Source: Pseudoflavonifractor phocaeensis | GTDB taxonomy: Bacteria; Bacillota; Clostridia; Oscillospirales; Oscillospiraceae | Direction of reading: 5' to 3' | DNA length: 64,000 bases | NCBI RefSeq assembly: GCF_021531375.1 | Contig: NZ_JADYTU010000007.1 | Location: 1-64,000 of the forward strand | Shown here: positions 7,261 through 17,838 of the stretch, piece by piece | Numbering within the stretch: the first letter of the stretch is position 1 | Layout: each line of letters starts with the position of its first letter | Program-made: the position numbers and the translations under genes | The notes under the pieces: generated by a model | What the model was told of the DNA's origin: nothing | Database searches by the model: none | What the model saw: the letters and a program-made list of their open reading frames with translations, nothing else

Positions 7261-8745
7261 ATGCAGTACATCAGTACAAGAGACGCCGGGGCGCGGTTCA
7301 CCGCTTCCCAGGCGATCACCCGGGGACTGGCCGCCGACGGCGGCCTGCTGACCCCCTACTATATTCCCAAGCTGCCCAACAAGGCGCTGGATGACCTGAA
7401 GGACATGTCCTACCAGCACCGGGCGGTCTACGTCATGAAGCAGTTTTTGGAGGAGTTTTCCGTCAAGGAGCTGACCGACTTCGCCGCCGCGGCCTACGGT
7501 CCGGCCAAGTTTGACACCCCCGCCGTGGCTCCGGTCCGGACGGTGGACGGGAACACCCACTGTCTGGAGCTGTGGCACGGTCCCACCTGCGCCTTCAAGG
7601 ACATGGCCCTCCAGATGCTGCCCCACCTGCTCACCGCTTCCCTGACCAAGACGGAGGAGTTCAAGACGGTGTGCATCCTGGTGGCCACCTCGGGCGACAC
7701 CGGCAAGGGCGCCCTGGAGGGCTTCCGGGACGTGCCCAAGACCCGCATCCTGGTGTTCTACCCCAAGGATGGCGTGTCCCAGGTCCAGGAGCTCCAGATG
7801 GTCACCCAGGAGGGCGGCAACGTGGGCGTGGTCTCGGTGGTGGGCAACTTTGACGACGCCCAGACCGGCGTGAAGCGGCTGTTCTCCGACGAGGACCTGC
7901 GCGCGGAGCTGGAGCGCCGCGGCTTCTTCTTCTCCTCGGCCAACTCCATCAACTGGGGCCGGGTGCTGCCCCAGATCGTCTACTACGTCTCCGCCTACTG
8001 CGACCTCCTCCGGGACGAGAAGATCCAGCCCGGCCAGACCATCAACGTCTGCGTCCCCACCGGCAACTTCGGCAACATCCTGGCCGCCTATTATGCCCGG
8101 GAGATGGGCGTGCCCATCGGGCGGCTGATCTGCGCTTCCAACAGCAACAACGTCCTCACCGACTTTATCCGTACCGGCGTTTATGACCGGAACCGGACCT
8201 TCTACAACACCATGTCTCCCTCCATGGACATCCTGATCTCCTCCAACCTGGAGCGGCTGCTGCTGTCGCTGACCCAGGACGTGGACGAGGTAAAGGGCTA
8301 CATGGAGCAGCTGAACGCCACCGGCCGCTACGAGGTCCGGGAGAAGGTGCGGGAGAAGCTGCAGAAGCTGTTCTGGGGCTACTGCTGCGACGACAAGGAG
8401 ACCCAGCGGGTCATCGGCGAGATGTACAAGACCCACGACTACCTCATCGACCCCCATACCGCCGTGGCCTTCTCCGCGCTGGAGCAGTACCGGAAGGAGA
8501 CGGGGGACGAGACTCCCTGTGTGGTGGCCTCCACCGCCAGCCCCTTCAAGTTCTGCGGCAGCGTGCTGGGCGCTCTGGGGGAGACGGAGGTGGCCTCCGG
8601 TCTGGACGCGCTGGACCAGCTGTCTGAAAAGACAGGCCTGCCCGCCCCGGCCCCCCTGGCCGGCCTGCGGAGCAAGACGGTCCGATTCAATACCACGGTG
8701 GAGAAGGACCACATGGTGGACGCCGTGCTGTCCATGCTGGAGTGA
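7261..8745 (+). CDS. thrC: Threonine synthase
   Basis: This 494-residue PLP enzyme converts O-phosphohomoserine to threonine. The N terminus MQYISTRD and the PLP lysine segment GPTCAFKDMALQ (Lys113) are diagnostic. ATSGDTGKGALEGF and NFGNILAAYYA are the phosphate- and substrate-binding segments of the type II family that includes the yeast enzyme. ATG 7261 is preferred over the in-frame TTG three bases earlier. No other threonine gene is adjacent. A phosphoesterase gene follows four bases downstream. Confidence 0.96.
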   Translation: MQYISTRDAGARFTASQAITRGLAADGGLLTPYYIPKLPNKALDDLKDMSYQHRAVYVMKQFLEEFSVKELTDFAAAAYGPAKFDTPAVAPVRTVDGNTHCLELWHGPTCAFKDMALQMLPHLLTASLTKTEEFKTVCILVATSGDTGKGALEGFRDVPKTRILVFYPKDGVSQVQELQMVTQEGGNVGVVSVVGNFDDAQTGVKRLFSDEDLRAELERRGFFFSSANSINWGRVLPQIVYYVSAYCDLLRDEKIQPGQTINVCVPTGNFGNILAAYYAREMGVPIGRLICASNSNNVLTDFIRTGVYDRNRTFYNTMSPSMDILISSNLERLLLSLTQDVDEVKGYMEQLNATGRYEVREKVREKLQKLFWGYCCDDKETQRVIGEMYKTHDYLIDPHTAVAFSALEQYRKETGDETPCVVASTASPFKFCGSVLGALGETEVASGLDALDQLSEKTGLPAPAPLAGLRSKTVRFNTTVEKDHMVDAVLSMLE

Positions 8746-8749
8746 GCCT

Positions 8750-9436
8750 ATGGCCCTCTACGCGATCGGAGACACCCACCTGTCCTTTGGCAGCAACAAG
8801 CCCATGGACGTGTTCGGCAGTGGCTGGACGGGATATGTGGAGCGGCTGCGCCAGGGCTTTGAAATCGTGGCGCCGGAGGACACCGTGGTGCTGTGCGGCG
8901 ACTTGTCCTGGGGCATGAGTCTGGAGGAGGCCCGGGAGGACTTTGCCTTTCTCAACGCCCTGCCCGGAAAAAAGCTGATCCTCAAGGGCAACCACGACTA
9001 CTGGTGGACCACCGCCGCAAAGATGGAGCGGTTTTTCCGGGAAAACGGCTTTGACACCCTTGCCATTCTGCACAACAACTGTCACCTGTATGGCGATACG
9101 GCCCTTTGCGGCACCCGGGGCTGGTTCTACGAGGAGGACCGCGGGGAGCACAGCGCCAAGATCTTCAACCGGGAGCTGCTCCGGCTGGAGGCCTCGCTGA
9201 AGGCGGCGGGAGAGCGGGAAAAGCTCTGCTTTCTCCACTATCCCCCCGTGTACCAGGGCTACCGCTGCCGGGAGATCATGGACCTGCTGGAGCGGTACGG
9301 CGTGAAGCGCTGCTGTTACGGACACCTCCACGGCGGAAGCCACCGTCTGGCGGTCTCCGGCCCCCTTGGAAACGTGGACTACCAGCTGGTCTCGGCGGAT
9401 TATTTAGGGTTCCGCCCGAAAAAAATCATGGATTGA
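8750..9436 (+). CDS. Calcineurin-like metallophosphoesterase
   Basis: This 228-residue phosphoesterase shows the dimetal motifs in order: GDTHLSFG (D-x-H), VVLCGDLSWG (GD), LKGNHDYWW (GNHD), FLHYPP and YGHLHGG (GHxH). The substrate cannot be told. It follows thrC closely and may share its transcript. The start at 8750 gives the family-typical beginning MALYAIGDTHLS; the longer frame upstream overlaps thrC and is discarded. Confidence 0.92.
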   Translation: MALYAIGDTHLSFGSNKPMDVFGSGWTGYVERLRQGFEIVAPEDTVVLCGDLSWGMSLEEAREDFAFLNALPGKKLILKGNHDYWWTTAAKMERFFRENGFDTLAILHNNCHLYGDTALCGTRGWFYEEDRGEHSAKIFNRELLRLEASLKAAGEREKLCFLHYPPVYQGYRCREIMDLLERYGVKRCCYGHLHGGSHRLAVSGPLGNVDYQLVSADYLGFRPKKIMD

Positions 9437-9576
9437 GCAAAAATTCATGGAAATTTCTTAAAATTGCTCTGGTCAAACAGGGATATATCTGATAAAATAT
9501 CGTGGCGAAAGTAAAAAGGCGCTGTTGTTTCCGAGAACGTCGGGGCAAAGGTGCGCCGACAGGAGGAAATTGACAA

Positions 9577-10941
9577 ATGAAGGTCACCAGTGTTGAAAAG
9601 AAAGAAAAGAGCACCGTCGAGCTGACGATCCAGGTCGAGGCTGATGTGTTTGAGGCCGCTGTCCAGCAGGCTTACCTGAAGAACCGGGCCAGCATCAACG
9701 TCCCCGGCTTCCGGAAGGGCAAGGCTCCCCGGAAGGTCATCGAGGGCATGTACGGCTCCGGCGTGTTTTATGAGGACGCCATCGAGGCCGTTTACCCCGG
9801 CGCTTATGCCGAGGCCGTGAAGGAGCAGGGCCTGGACGACGTGGGCTACCCCAAGGTGGAGCTGGTCGAGGTCGGCAAGGACGGCTTTACCTTCAAGGCT
9901 CTGGTCTCCGTCCGTCCCGAGGTGAAGCTGGGCGACTATAAGGGCCTGACCGCCCCCAAGAACGAGCCCGCCGTCACCGACAAGGATGTGGACGCCGAGC
10001 TGAAGCCCTACATCGACCGCGCCACCCGTCTGGTCAGCGTGGAGCGCGAGGCCCAGAACGGCGACACCGTGGTCATCGACTTTGAGGGCTTTGACAACGG
10101 CGTGGCCTTCGAGGGCGGCAAGGGCGAGAACTACGATCTGAAGCTGGGCTCCGGTTCCTTCGTTCCCGGCTTTGAGGAGCAGCTGGTGGGCGCCAAGGCC
10201 GGCGAGGAGAAGGATCTGAACATCACCTTCCCCGAGGACTATCACGCCGACCTGGCCGGCAAGGCCGTGGTCTTCCACGTCAAGGTCAAGGAGGTCAAGG
10301 AGTCCCAGGTCCCCGAGGTGGACGACGAGTTCGCCAAGGACGTGTCCGAGTTCGAGACTCTGGAGGCCTTCCGCGCCGACCTGAAGTCCAAGCTGGAGCT
10401 GCGCCGTCAGACCCACGCCCAGAACGACTTTGAGAACCAGGTCATGGAGCGCCTGATCGCCAACATGGAGTGCGAGATCCCCGACGGCATGGTGGATGTG
10501 GAGCTGGACCGCATGATGGACGATTACGCCATGCAGCTGCAGAACCAGGGCATCTCCATGGAGGACTACCAGAAGATGCTGGGCGTCAACGGCGACATGA
10601 TCCGTGATTCCGCCCGTCCCGACGCCCTGCGCCGGATCCAGACCCGTCTGGCTCTGACCGCCGTGGCCGACGCCGAGAATCTGGAGGTCAGCGACGAGGA
10701 GGTTGAGGCTGAGATCAACCGTCTGGCCAAGCAGTACCAGCTGGAGGCCGACCAGGTGAAGGCCGCCATCCCCGCCGAGGATCTGAAGCGGGACCTGAAG
10801 ATGAGAAAGGCCAGCGATCTGGTCATCTCCTCCGCCAAGGTGGGCAAGGCCCCCGAGGCCGCCGAGGAGGCCCCCGCGGAGAAGCCCAAGCGCACCCGCA
10901 AGAAGAAGGCCGAGACCGTCGAGGAACCCAAGGCTGAGTAA
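9577..10941 (+). CDS. tig: Trigger factor (ribosome-associated chaperone)
   Basis: This 454-residue protein holds the three trigger-factor domains. The N-terminal ribosome-binding domain has [12 protein letters not shown] near residue 48. The FKBP-type prolyl isomerase domain (about 155-240) contains [11 protein letters not shown] and [26 protein letters not shown] helical C-terminal arm follows. The last 25 residues form a lysine-rich tail ([11 protein letters not shown]). Placement before clpP-clpX is the standard tig-clpP-clpX order. An AT-rich stretch with TAAAAT at 9493-9498 may be the promoter -10. Confidence 0.97.
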   Translation: MKVTSVEKKEKSTVELTIQVEADVFEAAVQQAYLKNRASINVPGFRKGKAPRKVIEGMYGSGVFYEDAIEAVYPGAYAEAVKEQGLDDVGYPKVELVEVGKDGFTFKALVSVRPEVKLGDYKGLTAPKNEPAVTDKDVDAELKPYIDRATRLVSVEREAQNGDTVVIDFEGFDNGVAFEGGKGENYDLKLGSGSFVPGFEEQLVGAKAGEEKDLNITFPEDYHADLAGKAVVFHVKVKEVKESQVPEVDDEFAKDVSEFETLEAFRADLKSKLELRRQTHAQNDFENQVMERLIANMECEIPDGMVDVELDRMMDDYAMQLQNQGISMEDYQKMLGVNGDMIRDSARPDALRRIQTRLALTAVADAENLEVSDEEVEAEINRLAKQYQLEADQVKAAIPAEDLKRDLKMRKASDLVISSAKVGKAPEAAEEAPAEKPKRTRKKKAETVEEPKAE

Positions 10942-10952
10942 ATCCCTTTCGT

Positions 10953-10977
10953 CCCGGGGCGGCCTGTCCGCCCCGGG
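10953..10977 (+). terminator. GC hairpin after tig
   Basis: A perfect 10-bp stem, CCCGGGGCGG/CCGCCCCGGG, has a 5-base loop. Only a poor T run follows, so it may be a weak terminator or a transcript-stabilising hairpin. Confidence 0.55.
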
Positions 10978-11129
10978 CGCCTGTTATTTCGTGGGATGAG
11001 GCGTTTCCCCAAGCGCGGCCCAGTCCCACCTGCTGCCGGGAGCCGTTTCATGTCTGCGCTGGCCGGAGGAATGGTTTTCCGGCAGGACGGGTATACTTTG
11101 GTATCCCGTCTGTAAAAATGGAGGTTTAT

Positions 11130-11711
11130 ATGAGTTTAGTTCCCTATGTAGTAGAGCAGACCAACCGGGGCGAGCGGTCCTATGATATTTTCTCCCGCCT
11201 GCTCAACGACCGCATCATCATGCTGTCCGAAGAGGTCAATGACACCACCGCCTCTCTGGTAGTGGCCCAGCTGCTGTACCTGGAGGCCCAGGACCCGGAT
11301 AAGGACATCCAGTTCTACATTAACAGCCCCGGCGGCTCCGTCACCGCGGGCATGGCCATCTACGACACCATGCAGTATATCAAGTGCGACGTGTCCACCA
11401 TCTGCATCGGTATGGCGGCCTCCATGGGCGCCTTCCTGCTGTCCTCCGGCGCCAAGGGCAAGCGTCTGGCGCTGCCCAACGCCGAGATCATGATCCACCA
11501 GCCCTCCGCCGGCACCCAGGGCCAGATCACCGATATGGCCATCCACCTGAAGCGGCTGGAGATCGTCAAGACCCGGATGAACCGCATCCTGTCTGAAAAT
11601 ACCGGAAAGCCCATCGAAGTGGTCACCGCCGACTGCGAGCGGGACAACTTCATGACCGCTCAGGAGGCCATGGAGTATGGCCTCATCGACAAGGTCATCG
11701 ACCACCGCTGA
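11130..11711 (+). CDS. clpP: ATP-dependent Clp protease proteolytic subunit
   Basis: This 193-residue serine protease subunit forms the tetradecameric chamber that works with ClpX. The catalytic triad is Ser98 (GMAASMGAF), His123 (MIHQPSAG) and Asp172 (ADCERDNF). The ATG at 11130 is chosen because GGAGG lies at 11120-11124; an upstream ATG at 11118 would place the binding site inside the gene. A TATACT at 11092 could be a promoter element, but no clear -35 was found. clpX follows 84 bases downstream. Confidence 0.98.
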   Translation: MSLVPYVVEQTNRGERSYDIFSRLLNDRIIMLSEEVNDTTASLVVAQLLYLEAQDPDKDIQFYINSPGGSVTAGMAIYDTMQYIKCDVSTICIGMAASMGAFLLSSGAKGKRLALPNAEIMIHQPSAGTQGQITDMAIHLKRLEIVKTRMNRILSENTGKPIEVVTADCERDNFMTAQEAMEYGLIDKVIDHR

Positions 11712-11795
11712 GCGCCGGACCTGTCGGCGGGGGAGAGGGGAGAACCTTCCCCCCGCCGCCCATCTGTCTAACAGAACGTTTTAAGAGGTGTATCC

Positions 11796-13109
11796 ATGGC
11801 TCGAAACGACGAGAAAAATATCCGCTGCTCCTTCTGCGGAAAGCATTCCGACCAGGTCCGCCGGATCATCGCCGGCCCCAACGCCTACATCTGCAACGAG
11901 TGTGTGCAGCTGTGCATGAGCATCCTGGACGACGGCTATGCCCCGGAGGAGCCGTCCCTTGACAATGAAATTCCCGACGTGATCCCCACCCCCAAGGAGA
12001 TCCACGCCGTTCTGGACCAGTATATCATCGGCCAGGAGAAGGCCAAAGTGGCCCTGTCCGTGGCCGTCTACAACCACTATAAGCGCATCTACTTCGGCGG
12101 CGCGGAGGACGTGGAGCTGCAGAAAAGCAACATCCTCCTCATGGGCCCCACCGGCTGCGGCAAGACCCTCTTCGCCCAGACCCTGGCCCGGGTGCTGAAG
12201 GTGCCCTTCGCCATCGCCGACGCCACCACCCTCACCGAGGCGGGCTATGTGGGCGACGACGTGGAGAACATCCTGCTGCGACTGGTCCAGGCCGCCGATT
12301 ACGACATCGAGCTGGCCGAGCGGGGCATCATCTACATCGACGAGATGGATAAGATCGCCCGGAAGAGCGAGAATACCTCCATCACCCGGGACGTGTCCGG
12401 CGAGGGCGTTCAGCAGGCGCTGCTGAAGATCCTGGAGGGCACCGTGGCCAACGTGCCGCCCCAGGGCGGACGGAAGCACCCCCACCAGGAGTTCATCCAG
12501 ATCGACACCAAGAACATCCTGTTCATCTGCGGCGGCGCTTTCGACGGCATCGACAAGATCATCGAGAACCGTCTGGACAAGCGGTCCATGGGCTTCGGCG
12601 CCGAGATCCAGAGCCGGAAGGACCGGAACGTGGGCCAGCTGATGGCGGAGATCCAGCCCCAGGACCTGCTGAAGTTCGGCATCATCCCCGAGCTGGTGGG
12701 CCGACTGCCCGTTATCACCACCCTGGAGTCCCTGGACCGGGACCAGATGGTCCAGATCCTCACCGAGCCCAAGAACGCCCTGGTCAAGCAGTATCAGAAG
12801 CTGCTGGAGTACGACGAGGTGGAGCTGGACTTCGGCCGGGACGCCCTGGAGGCGGTGGCCGACCGGGCGGTGGAGCGGGGCATCGGCGCCCGCGGCCTGC
12901 GGGCGGTGCTGGAGGAGGTCATGACTCAGGTCATGTACGACGTGCCCTCCGATCCCACCATCGTCAAGGTCTCCATCCACGCCGACTGCGTGAAGGAGGG
13001 GGCCCAGCCGGAGCTGACCCGGGACCCGGAGCGGACCCAGCGCCCCAAGCTGGGACGGGCCGCTCTCCGGACCCAGCAGGGCGGCATCCCCGGTACCAAT
13101 GCCGGCTGA
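11796..13109 (+). CDS. clpX: ATP-dependent Clp protease ATP-binding subunit ClpX
   Basis: This 437-residue AAA+ unfoldase feeds proteins to ClpP. The N-terminal zinc-binding domain has Cys11, Cys14, Cys33 and Cys36. Walker A is MGPTGCGKT near residue 115, Walker B is [10 protein letters not shown], and the IGF-type ClpP-contact loop and sensor motifs ([14 protein letters not shown]) are present. A strong terminator follows. Confidence 0.98.
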   Translation: MARNDEKNIRCSFCGKHSDQVRRIIAGPNAYICNECVQLCMSILDDGYAPEEPSLDNEIPDVIPTPKEIHAVLDQYIIGQEKAKVALSVAVYNHYKRIYFGGAEDVELQKSNILLMGPTGCGKTLFAQTLARVLKVPFAIADATTLTEAGYVGDDVENILLRLVQAADYDIELAERGIIYIDEMDKIARKSENTSITRDVSGEGVQQALLKILEGTVANVPPQGGRKHPHQEFIQIDTKNILFICGGAFDGIDKIIENRLDKRSMGFGAEIQSRKDRNVGQLMAEIQPQDLLKFGIIPELVGRLPVITTLESLDRDQMVQILTEPKNALVKQYQKLLEYDEVELDFGRDALEAVADRAVERGIGARGLRAVLEEVMTQVMYDVPSDPTIVKVSIHADCVKEGAQPELTRDPERTQRPKLGRAALRTQQGGIPGTNAG

Positions 13110-13131
13110 CCCGGAGCAAAATACCGATCAG

Positions 13132-13175
13132 CGCCCCGCGGTGCCCCCGGAACGGCGGGCCCCGGGGCGTTTTTT
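13132..13175 (+). terminator. Rho-independent terminator after clpX
   Basis: CGCCCCG (13132-13138) pairs with CGGGGCG (13163-13169), with further GC pairing inside, followed by six T residues. Confidence 0.85.
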
Positions 13176-13198
13176 CCTATGAGAGGAAGTGAAGCGCA

Positions 13199-15643
13199 AT
13201 GAGTAAAGAATGGAACCTGGCCGACGTCTCCACCATGCCCACCATCGCCCTGCGGGGGCTGACGGTGTTTCCCAATGTGATGATCCACTTTGAGGTGGCC
13301 CGGGATATGTCCATCAAGGCGCTGGAGGAGGCCATGAACGCCGGCAGTCCGGTGTTCCTGGTGGGACAGAAGGACATTTCCGTGGAGCAGCCGGAGCAGT
13401 CCGACCTGTACACGGTGGGCACCGTCTCCAGCATCCGCCAGATCCTCCGGATGCCCGGGGACAACGTCCGGGTCATGGTGGAGGGCCGGAGCCGGGGCAG
13501 GATGCTCCGTCTCATGCGTACCGAACCCTACCTGGAGGCGGAGGTCCAGACCATCTCCGCCGAGGAGCCGGGGACCCGCGCCTCGGCCAAGCAGGAGGCC
13601 CTGATGCGGGCCACCTATGAGCTGTTCCAGCGGTACGCCGAGCTGAGCCCCAAGGTGTCCCCCGACCTGCTGATCCATGTGCTGGCCAGCCAGGACCCGG
13701 GCTATATCGCCGACTATATCGCCCAGAACATCGCCATGCGCAACAGCGACAAGCAGGAGATCCTGGAGGAGCTGCGGCCGGTCCGCCGGCTGGAGAAGCT
13801 CCACCGTCTGCTGGAGCGGGAGGTGGAGATCCTGTCCCTGGACGCCGAGATCCAGAACAAGGCCCGGGAGCAGATCTCCGGCCACCAGCGGGACTACTAT
13901 CTGCGGGAGCAGATGAAGGCCATCCAGAACGAGCTGGGGGAGGGGGAGGACTCCGATGAATTTGAGGAGTACCGGAAGAAGATTGCCCAGGCCCAGCTGC
14001 CCGACCAGGTCAGGGAGAAGCTTACCAAGGAGCTCAGCCGCCTGACCAAGCAGCCCTTCGGCTCCTCGGAGGCCACCGTGCTCCGCAGCTATCTGGACGT
14101 GTGCCTGGAGCTGCCCTGGGGCAAGACCACCAAGGAGAAGGTCAGCGTCGCCGCCGTGAAGAAGATCCTGGACCAGGACCACTTCGGTCTGGAAAAGGTG
14201 AAGGAGCGCATTTTGGAGTTTGTGGCCGTCAAGCAGCTGGCCCCCGAGCTGAAGGGGCAGGTGCTCTGCCTGGTGGGCCCCCCCGGCGTGGGCAAGACCT
14301 CCATCGCCATGTCCATGGCCCGGGCCATGAACCGGAAGCTGGCCCGCATCTCTCTGGGCGGCGTCAGCGACGAGGCGGAGATCCGGGGCCACCGCAAGAC
14401 CTATGTGGGCGCCATGCCCGGCCGCATCATCAACGCCATCAACCAGGCGGGCAGCTGCAATCCCCTGATCCTCCTGGACGAGATCGACAAGCTGGGCCAC
14501 GACCACCGGGGCGACCCGGCCTCGGCCCTGCTGGAGGTACTGGACGGGGAACAGAACGCCACCTTCCGGGACAACTTCCTGGAGGTGCCCTTCGACCTGT
14601 CCCAGGTGCTGTTCGTCACCACCGCCAACACCACCGAGACCATCCCCCGGCCCCTGCTGGACCGGATGGAGATCATCGAGCTGTCCAGCTATACCGACGA
14701 GGAGAAGCTCCAGATCGCCAAGGGCCACCTGCTGCCCAAGGAGCTGAAGCGCCACGGCCTGACCCGGACCCAGCTGAAGGTGACCGACGGAGCCATCCGG
14801 GAGATCATCGCCTCCTACACCCGGGAGTCCGGCGTCCGCGTGCTGGAGCGCAAGCTGGCCGCCATCTGCCGAAAGGCGGCCATGCGAGTAGTATCAGATG
14901 ATGTAAAGTCTATCCGCGTTACAGAGAAACAGCTCCAGGAGTACCTGGGCGCTCCCCGGTATTATCCGGAGCGCCAGGCGCTGGAGGAACGGGTGGGCGT
15001 GGTCAACGGTCTGGCCTGGACCTCCGTGGGCGGCGAGCTGCTGGAGGTGGAGGTCAACGTGGTCCCCGGCTCGGGCAAGGTGGAGCTGACGGGCAATCTG
15101 GGCGACGTGATGAAGGAGTCGGCCCACGCGGCCCTCAGCTATATCCGCAGCCAGTCCGACCGGCTGAACATCCCCGCCGATTTCTATCGGGAAAAGGACC
15201 TCCATGTCCACTTCCCCGAGGGAGCCGTCCCCAAGGACGGGCCCTCCGCCGGCATCGCCATCACCACCGCCATGGTATCCGCCCTCACCGGGACCCCGGT
15301 GCGGCGGGGCGTCGCCATGACCGGCGAGGTGACCCTGCGGGGCCGGGTGCTGCCCATCGGCGGTCTGAAGGAAAAGACCATGGCCGCGTTCCGAAACGGC
15401 ATCAAGACCGTCATCATCCCGGCGGACAACGGCAAGGATCTGGAGGAAATCGACCAGACCGTGCGCAAGGCCCTCCGCTTTATCCTGGTGGAGCGGGCGG
15501 ACCAGGTGCTGGAGCAGGCTCTGGTCCAGACTGTGGTCCCCGCCGGGGTGCCCGCCGGCGGCGGCAAGGCGTCCTGCGGGGAACAGGCGGACGCTCTCAT
15601 TCCCCCCGCCAAGAAGGGGCCCGCGCCCCAGCTGCGCCAGTAA
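13199..15643 (+). CDS. lon: ATP-dependent protease Lon (endopeptidase La)
   Basis: This 814-residue protein has all Lon parts. The N-terminal substrate domain starts MSKEWNLADVSTMPTIALRGLTVFPN. Then come a coiled helical region, AAA+ Walker A GPPGVGKTSIA near residue 360 and Walker B LILLDEIDKL. The C-terminal Ser-Lys protease domain has PKDGPSAGIAI near 680 and a later catalytic lysine near GGLKEKTMAA. The last 30 residues (Gly/Pro/Ala-rich) extend past the usual end. A short stretch around 14885-14925 uses A/T-ending codons unlike its surroundings. engB follows 13 bases downstream, as in Bacillus lonA-ysxC. Confidence 0.97.
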   Translation: MSKEWNLADVSTMPTIALRGLTVFPNVMIHFEVARDMSIKALEEAMNAGSPVFLVGQKDISVEQPEQSDLYTVGTVSSIRQILRMPGDNVRVMVEGRSRGRMLRLMRTEPYLEAEVQTISAEEPGTRASAKQEALMRATYELFQRYAELSPKVSPDLLIHVLASQDPGYIADYIAQNIAMRNSDKQEILEELRPVRRLEKLHRLLEREVEILSLDAEIQNKAREQISGHQRDYYLREQMKAIQNELGEGEDSDEFEEYRKKIAQAQLPDQVREKLTKELSRLTKQPFGSSEATVLRSYLDVCLELPWGKTTKEKVSVAAVKKILDQDHFGLEKVKERILEFVAVKQLAPELKGQVLCLVGPPGVGKTSIAMSMARAMNRKLARISLGGVSDEAEIRGHRKTYVGAMPGRIINAINQAGSCNPLILLDEIDKLGHDHRGDPASALLEVLDGEQNATFRDNFLEVPFDLSQVLFVTTANTTETIPRPLLDRMEIIELSSYTDEEKLQIAKGHLLPKELKRHGLTRTQLKVTDGAIREIIASYTRESGVRVLERKLAAICRKAAMRVVSDDVKSIRVTEKQLQEYLGAPRYYPERQALEERVGVVNGLAWTSVGGELLEVEVNVVPGSGKVELTGNLGDVMKESAHAALSYIRSQSDRLNIPADFYREKDLHVHFPEGAVPKDGPSAGIAITTAMVSALTGTPVRRGVAMTGEVTLRGRVLPIGGLKEKTMAAFRNGIKTVIIPADNGKDLEEIDQTVRKALRFILVERADQVLEQALVQTVVPAGVPAGGGKASCGEQADALIPPAKKGPAPQLRQ

Positions 15644-15656
15644 AGGAGGGGGGACC

Positions 15657-16253
15657 ATGGCGATCAATCTGCAAAATGCGGAGTTCATCCTCTCCGCCGC
15701 CGCCCCCAAGAGCTTTCTGCGGGACGGCCTGCCCCAGGTGGCCTTTGCCGGCCGGTCCAACGTGGGCAAGTCCTCGGTCATCAACCGGCTGCTGAACCGG
15801 AAGAACTTCGCCCGGGTGGGAGCCGCCCCCGGCAAGACCATCCACATCAACTACTTCAAAATCGACAGGGCCTTCTATCTGGTGGATCTGCCGGGCTATG
15901 GCTACGCGAAGGTGTCCAAGTCCGAGCGGGACCGCTGGGGCAAGCTGATGGAGTCCTACTTCGCCCATCCCGAGCTGATGACCCTGGGGGTCATGATCGT
16001 GGATTCCCGGCACAAGCCCACCGCCGACGACTGCACCATGGCCCAGTGGTTCAAGGACACGGGCTGCCCTCTCATCGTGGTGGCAAACAAGCTGGACAAG
16101 CTGAAAAAGAGCGAGATCGAGCCCAGCCTTCAGACCATCCGGGAGACCCTGGAGCTGGGGGAGGAGACGACCCTCATCCCCTTCTCCGCCGAGAAGGGGA
16201 CGGGCCGGGACGAGCTGCTGTCCTCCATCCTGTCCGGTGCCGGCCTGATCTGA
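15657..16253 (+). CDS. engB: Ribosome biogenesis GTP-binding protein EngB (YsxC/YihA)
   Basis: This 198-residue GTPase is needed for 50S assembly. G1 is AGRSNVGKSSVIN near residue 32, G3 is DLPGYGYAKVSK, and G4 is VVANKLDKLKK. AAAGGAGG lies just before the ATG. It sits directly after lon and is terminated by a strong hairpin. Confidence 0.96.
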   Translation: MAINLQNAEFILSAAAPKSFLRDGLPQVAFAGRSNVGKSSVINRLLNRKNFARVGAAPGKTIHINYFKIDRAFYLVDLPGYGYAKVSKSERDRWGKLMESYFAHPELMTLGVMIVDSRHKPTADDCTMAQWFKDTGCPLIVVANKLDKLKKSEIEPSLQTIRETLELGEETTLIPFSAEKGTGRDELLSSILSGAGLI

Positions 16254-16257
16254 ACAC

Positions 16258-16293
16258 AACGCCCCGGCGCATTGACCGCGCCGGGGTGTTTTT
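16258..16293 (+). terminator. Rho-independent terminator after engB
   Basis: ACGCCCCGGCGC pairs with GCGCCGGGGTGT and is followed by a T run. Confidence 0.88.
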
Positions 16294-16370
16294 GCGAAAA
16301 GCCGCGGGAAGGGATGGGCACGTTCCGGCTGTTCCCTATCCCCAAGGTGCCGCCGAAAGGATTGTTTCGA

Positions 16371-16399
16371 TTGAATTTTCAGACGGTTTATGATACTAT
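16371..16399 (+). promoter_or_regulatory. Extended -10 promoter for murD run
   Basis: TTGAAT at 16371-16376 is 17 bases from TACTAT at 16394-16399, and the -10 is preceded by TGA (extended -10). It is the only good promoter before the murD-to-ligA run. Confidence 0.6.
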
Positions 16400-16438
16400 A
16401 AATCAGTTATAAAGAAAAACATGGAAGGAGGACGTTTT

Positions 16439-17824
16439 ATGTCCACCATTGCGGAATATTTTGAGAGCCTGCGGGGCCAGTCCATCGCGGTCATCGGCAT
16501 GGGCGTCAGCAACACCCCCCTGATCCGGATGCTCCTCCGGGCCGATTTGAAGGTCACCGTCTGCGACAAATCCCCCCGGGAGCGGGTGGAGGAGCAGGCG
16601 GCGGAGCTGGAAAGCCTGGGGGCCAAGCTCCAGCTGGGTCCCGACTATCTGAGCAAGCTGTACAAGTTCGACGTGATCTTCCGCACCCCCGGACTCAGCC
16701 CCAACGACCCGGAGCTGCAAAAGGCCGTGGAGAAGGGGAGTCTGGTCACCTCGGAGATGGAGCTGTTCTTCCAGCTGTGCCCCTGCAAGATCCTGGGCGT
16801 CACCGGCAGCGACGGAAAGACCACGACCACTACCCTCATCAGTGAATTTTTGAAGGAAGCCGGGTATAATGTCTATGTGGGCGGCAACATCGGCAAGCCG
16901 CTGCTGCCCGACGTGGCCGGGATGGTGCCCGAGGACATGGTGGTGGTGGAGCTGTCCTCCTTCCAGCTCATGAGCATGAAGCGCAGCCCCAACGTCTCCG
17001 TTTTCACCAACCTGTCTCCCAACCATCTGGACTACCACCATACCATGGAGGAGTATACCGCCGCCAAGCTGAACATCTTCACCCACCAGGGCGAGGGGGA
17101 CCGGGCGGTGTTCAACTATGACAACGACATCACCCGCTCCCTGTCCAAGCAGGCCCCGGCGGGCGTCATGCTGTTCAGCCGCCAGCACAAGCTGGAGGAG
17201 GGGGTCTACCTCCGGGACGAGGCCATCTGGCTGACCAACGCCATGGGCAGCCGTGAGGTCCTGCCGCTGGCGGACATTCAGATCCCCGGCGTCCACAACA
17301 TCGAAAACTACATGGCCGCCATTGCCGCCGTGGACGGCCTGGTCCCCGACAAGTGCGTCCGGGCGGTGGCCCAACGGTTCACCGGCGTGGAGCACCGCAT
17401 CGAGCTGGTCCGGGAGCTGAACGGCGTGAAGTATTATAACGATTCCATCGGCACCAGCCCCACCCGGACCATGGCCTGTCTGGATTCCTTCGATCAGAAG
17501 CTGATCCTCATCGCCGGAGGCTATGACAAGGGTGTTCCCTTTACCCAGCTTGGAGTGGAAATGACCAAGAAGGTCAAGACGCTGGTCCTCTGCGGCGCCA
17601 CCGCCCCCGCCATCCGCAAGGCGGTGGAGGAGGCCCCCGGCTATGCCGGGAGCGGCATGGAGCTGGTGGAGACCCAGGACCTGGCCTCCGCCGTTGCCGC
17701 CGCCCAGGCCGCCGCCGTCAGCGGCGACGTGGTGGTGCTCTCTCCCGCCTGCGCCGCCTTCGACCAATTCAAGAACTTTATGGAGCGGGGCAAGCGCTTT
17801 AAAGAGCTGGTCAACGCCCTGTAA
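16439..17824 (+). CDS. murD: UDP-N-acetylmuramoylalanine--D-glutamate ligase
   Basis: This 461-residue Mur ligase adds D-glutamate to UDP-MurNAc-L-Ala in peptidoglycan synthesis. The N-terminal nucleotide-binding domain has VIGMGVSNTPLI. The central ATP loop is VTGSDGKTTTTTLI, and VVELSSFQL and NLSPNHLDYHHTMEEY are MurD signatures. The C-terminal domain has YNDSIGTSPTRTMA and LIAGGYDKG. ATG 16439 is chosen over 16421 because the binding site GGAGG lies between them. It is unusual in lying apart from a dcw cluster and beside peptidase genes. Confidence 0.95.
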   Translation: MSTIAEYFESLRGQSIAVIGMGVSNTPLIRMLLRADLKVTVCDKSPRERVEEQAAELESLGAKLQLGPDYLSKLYKFDVIFRTPGLSPNDPELQKAVEKGSLVTSEMELFFQLCPCKILGVTGSDGKTTTTTLISEFLKEAGYNVYVGGNIGKPLLPDVAGMVPEDMVVVELSSFQLMSMKRSPNVSVFTNLSPNHLDYHHTMEEYTAAKLNIFTHQGEGDRAVFNYDNDITRSLSKQAPAGVMLFSRQHKLEEGVYLRDEAIWLTNAMGSREVLPLADIQIPGVHNIENYMAAIAAVDGLVPDKCVRAVAQRFTGVEHRIELVRELNGVKYYNDSIGTSPTRTMACLDSFDQKLILIAGGYDKGVPFTQLGVEMTKKVKTLVLCGATAPAIRKAVEEAPGYAGSGMELVETQDLASAVAAAQAAAVSGDVVVLSPACAAFDQFKNFMERGKRFKELVNAL

Positions 17825-17838
17825 CCGGGAGGAGTACC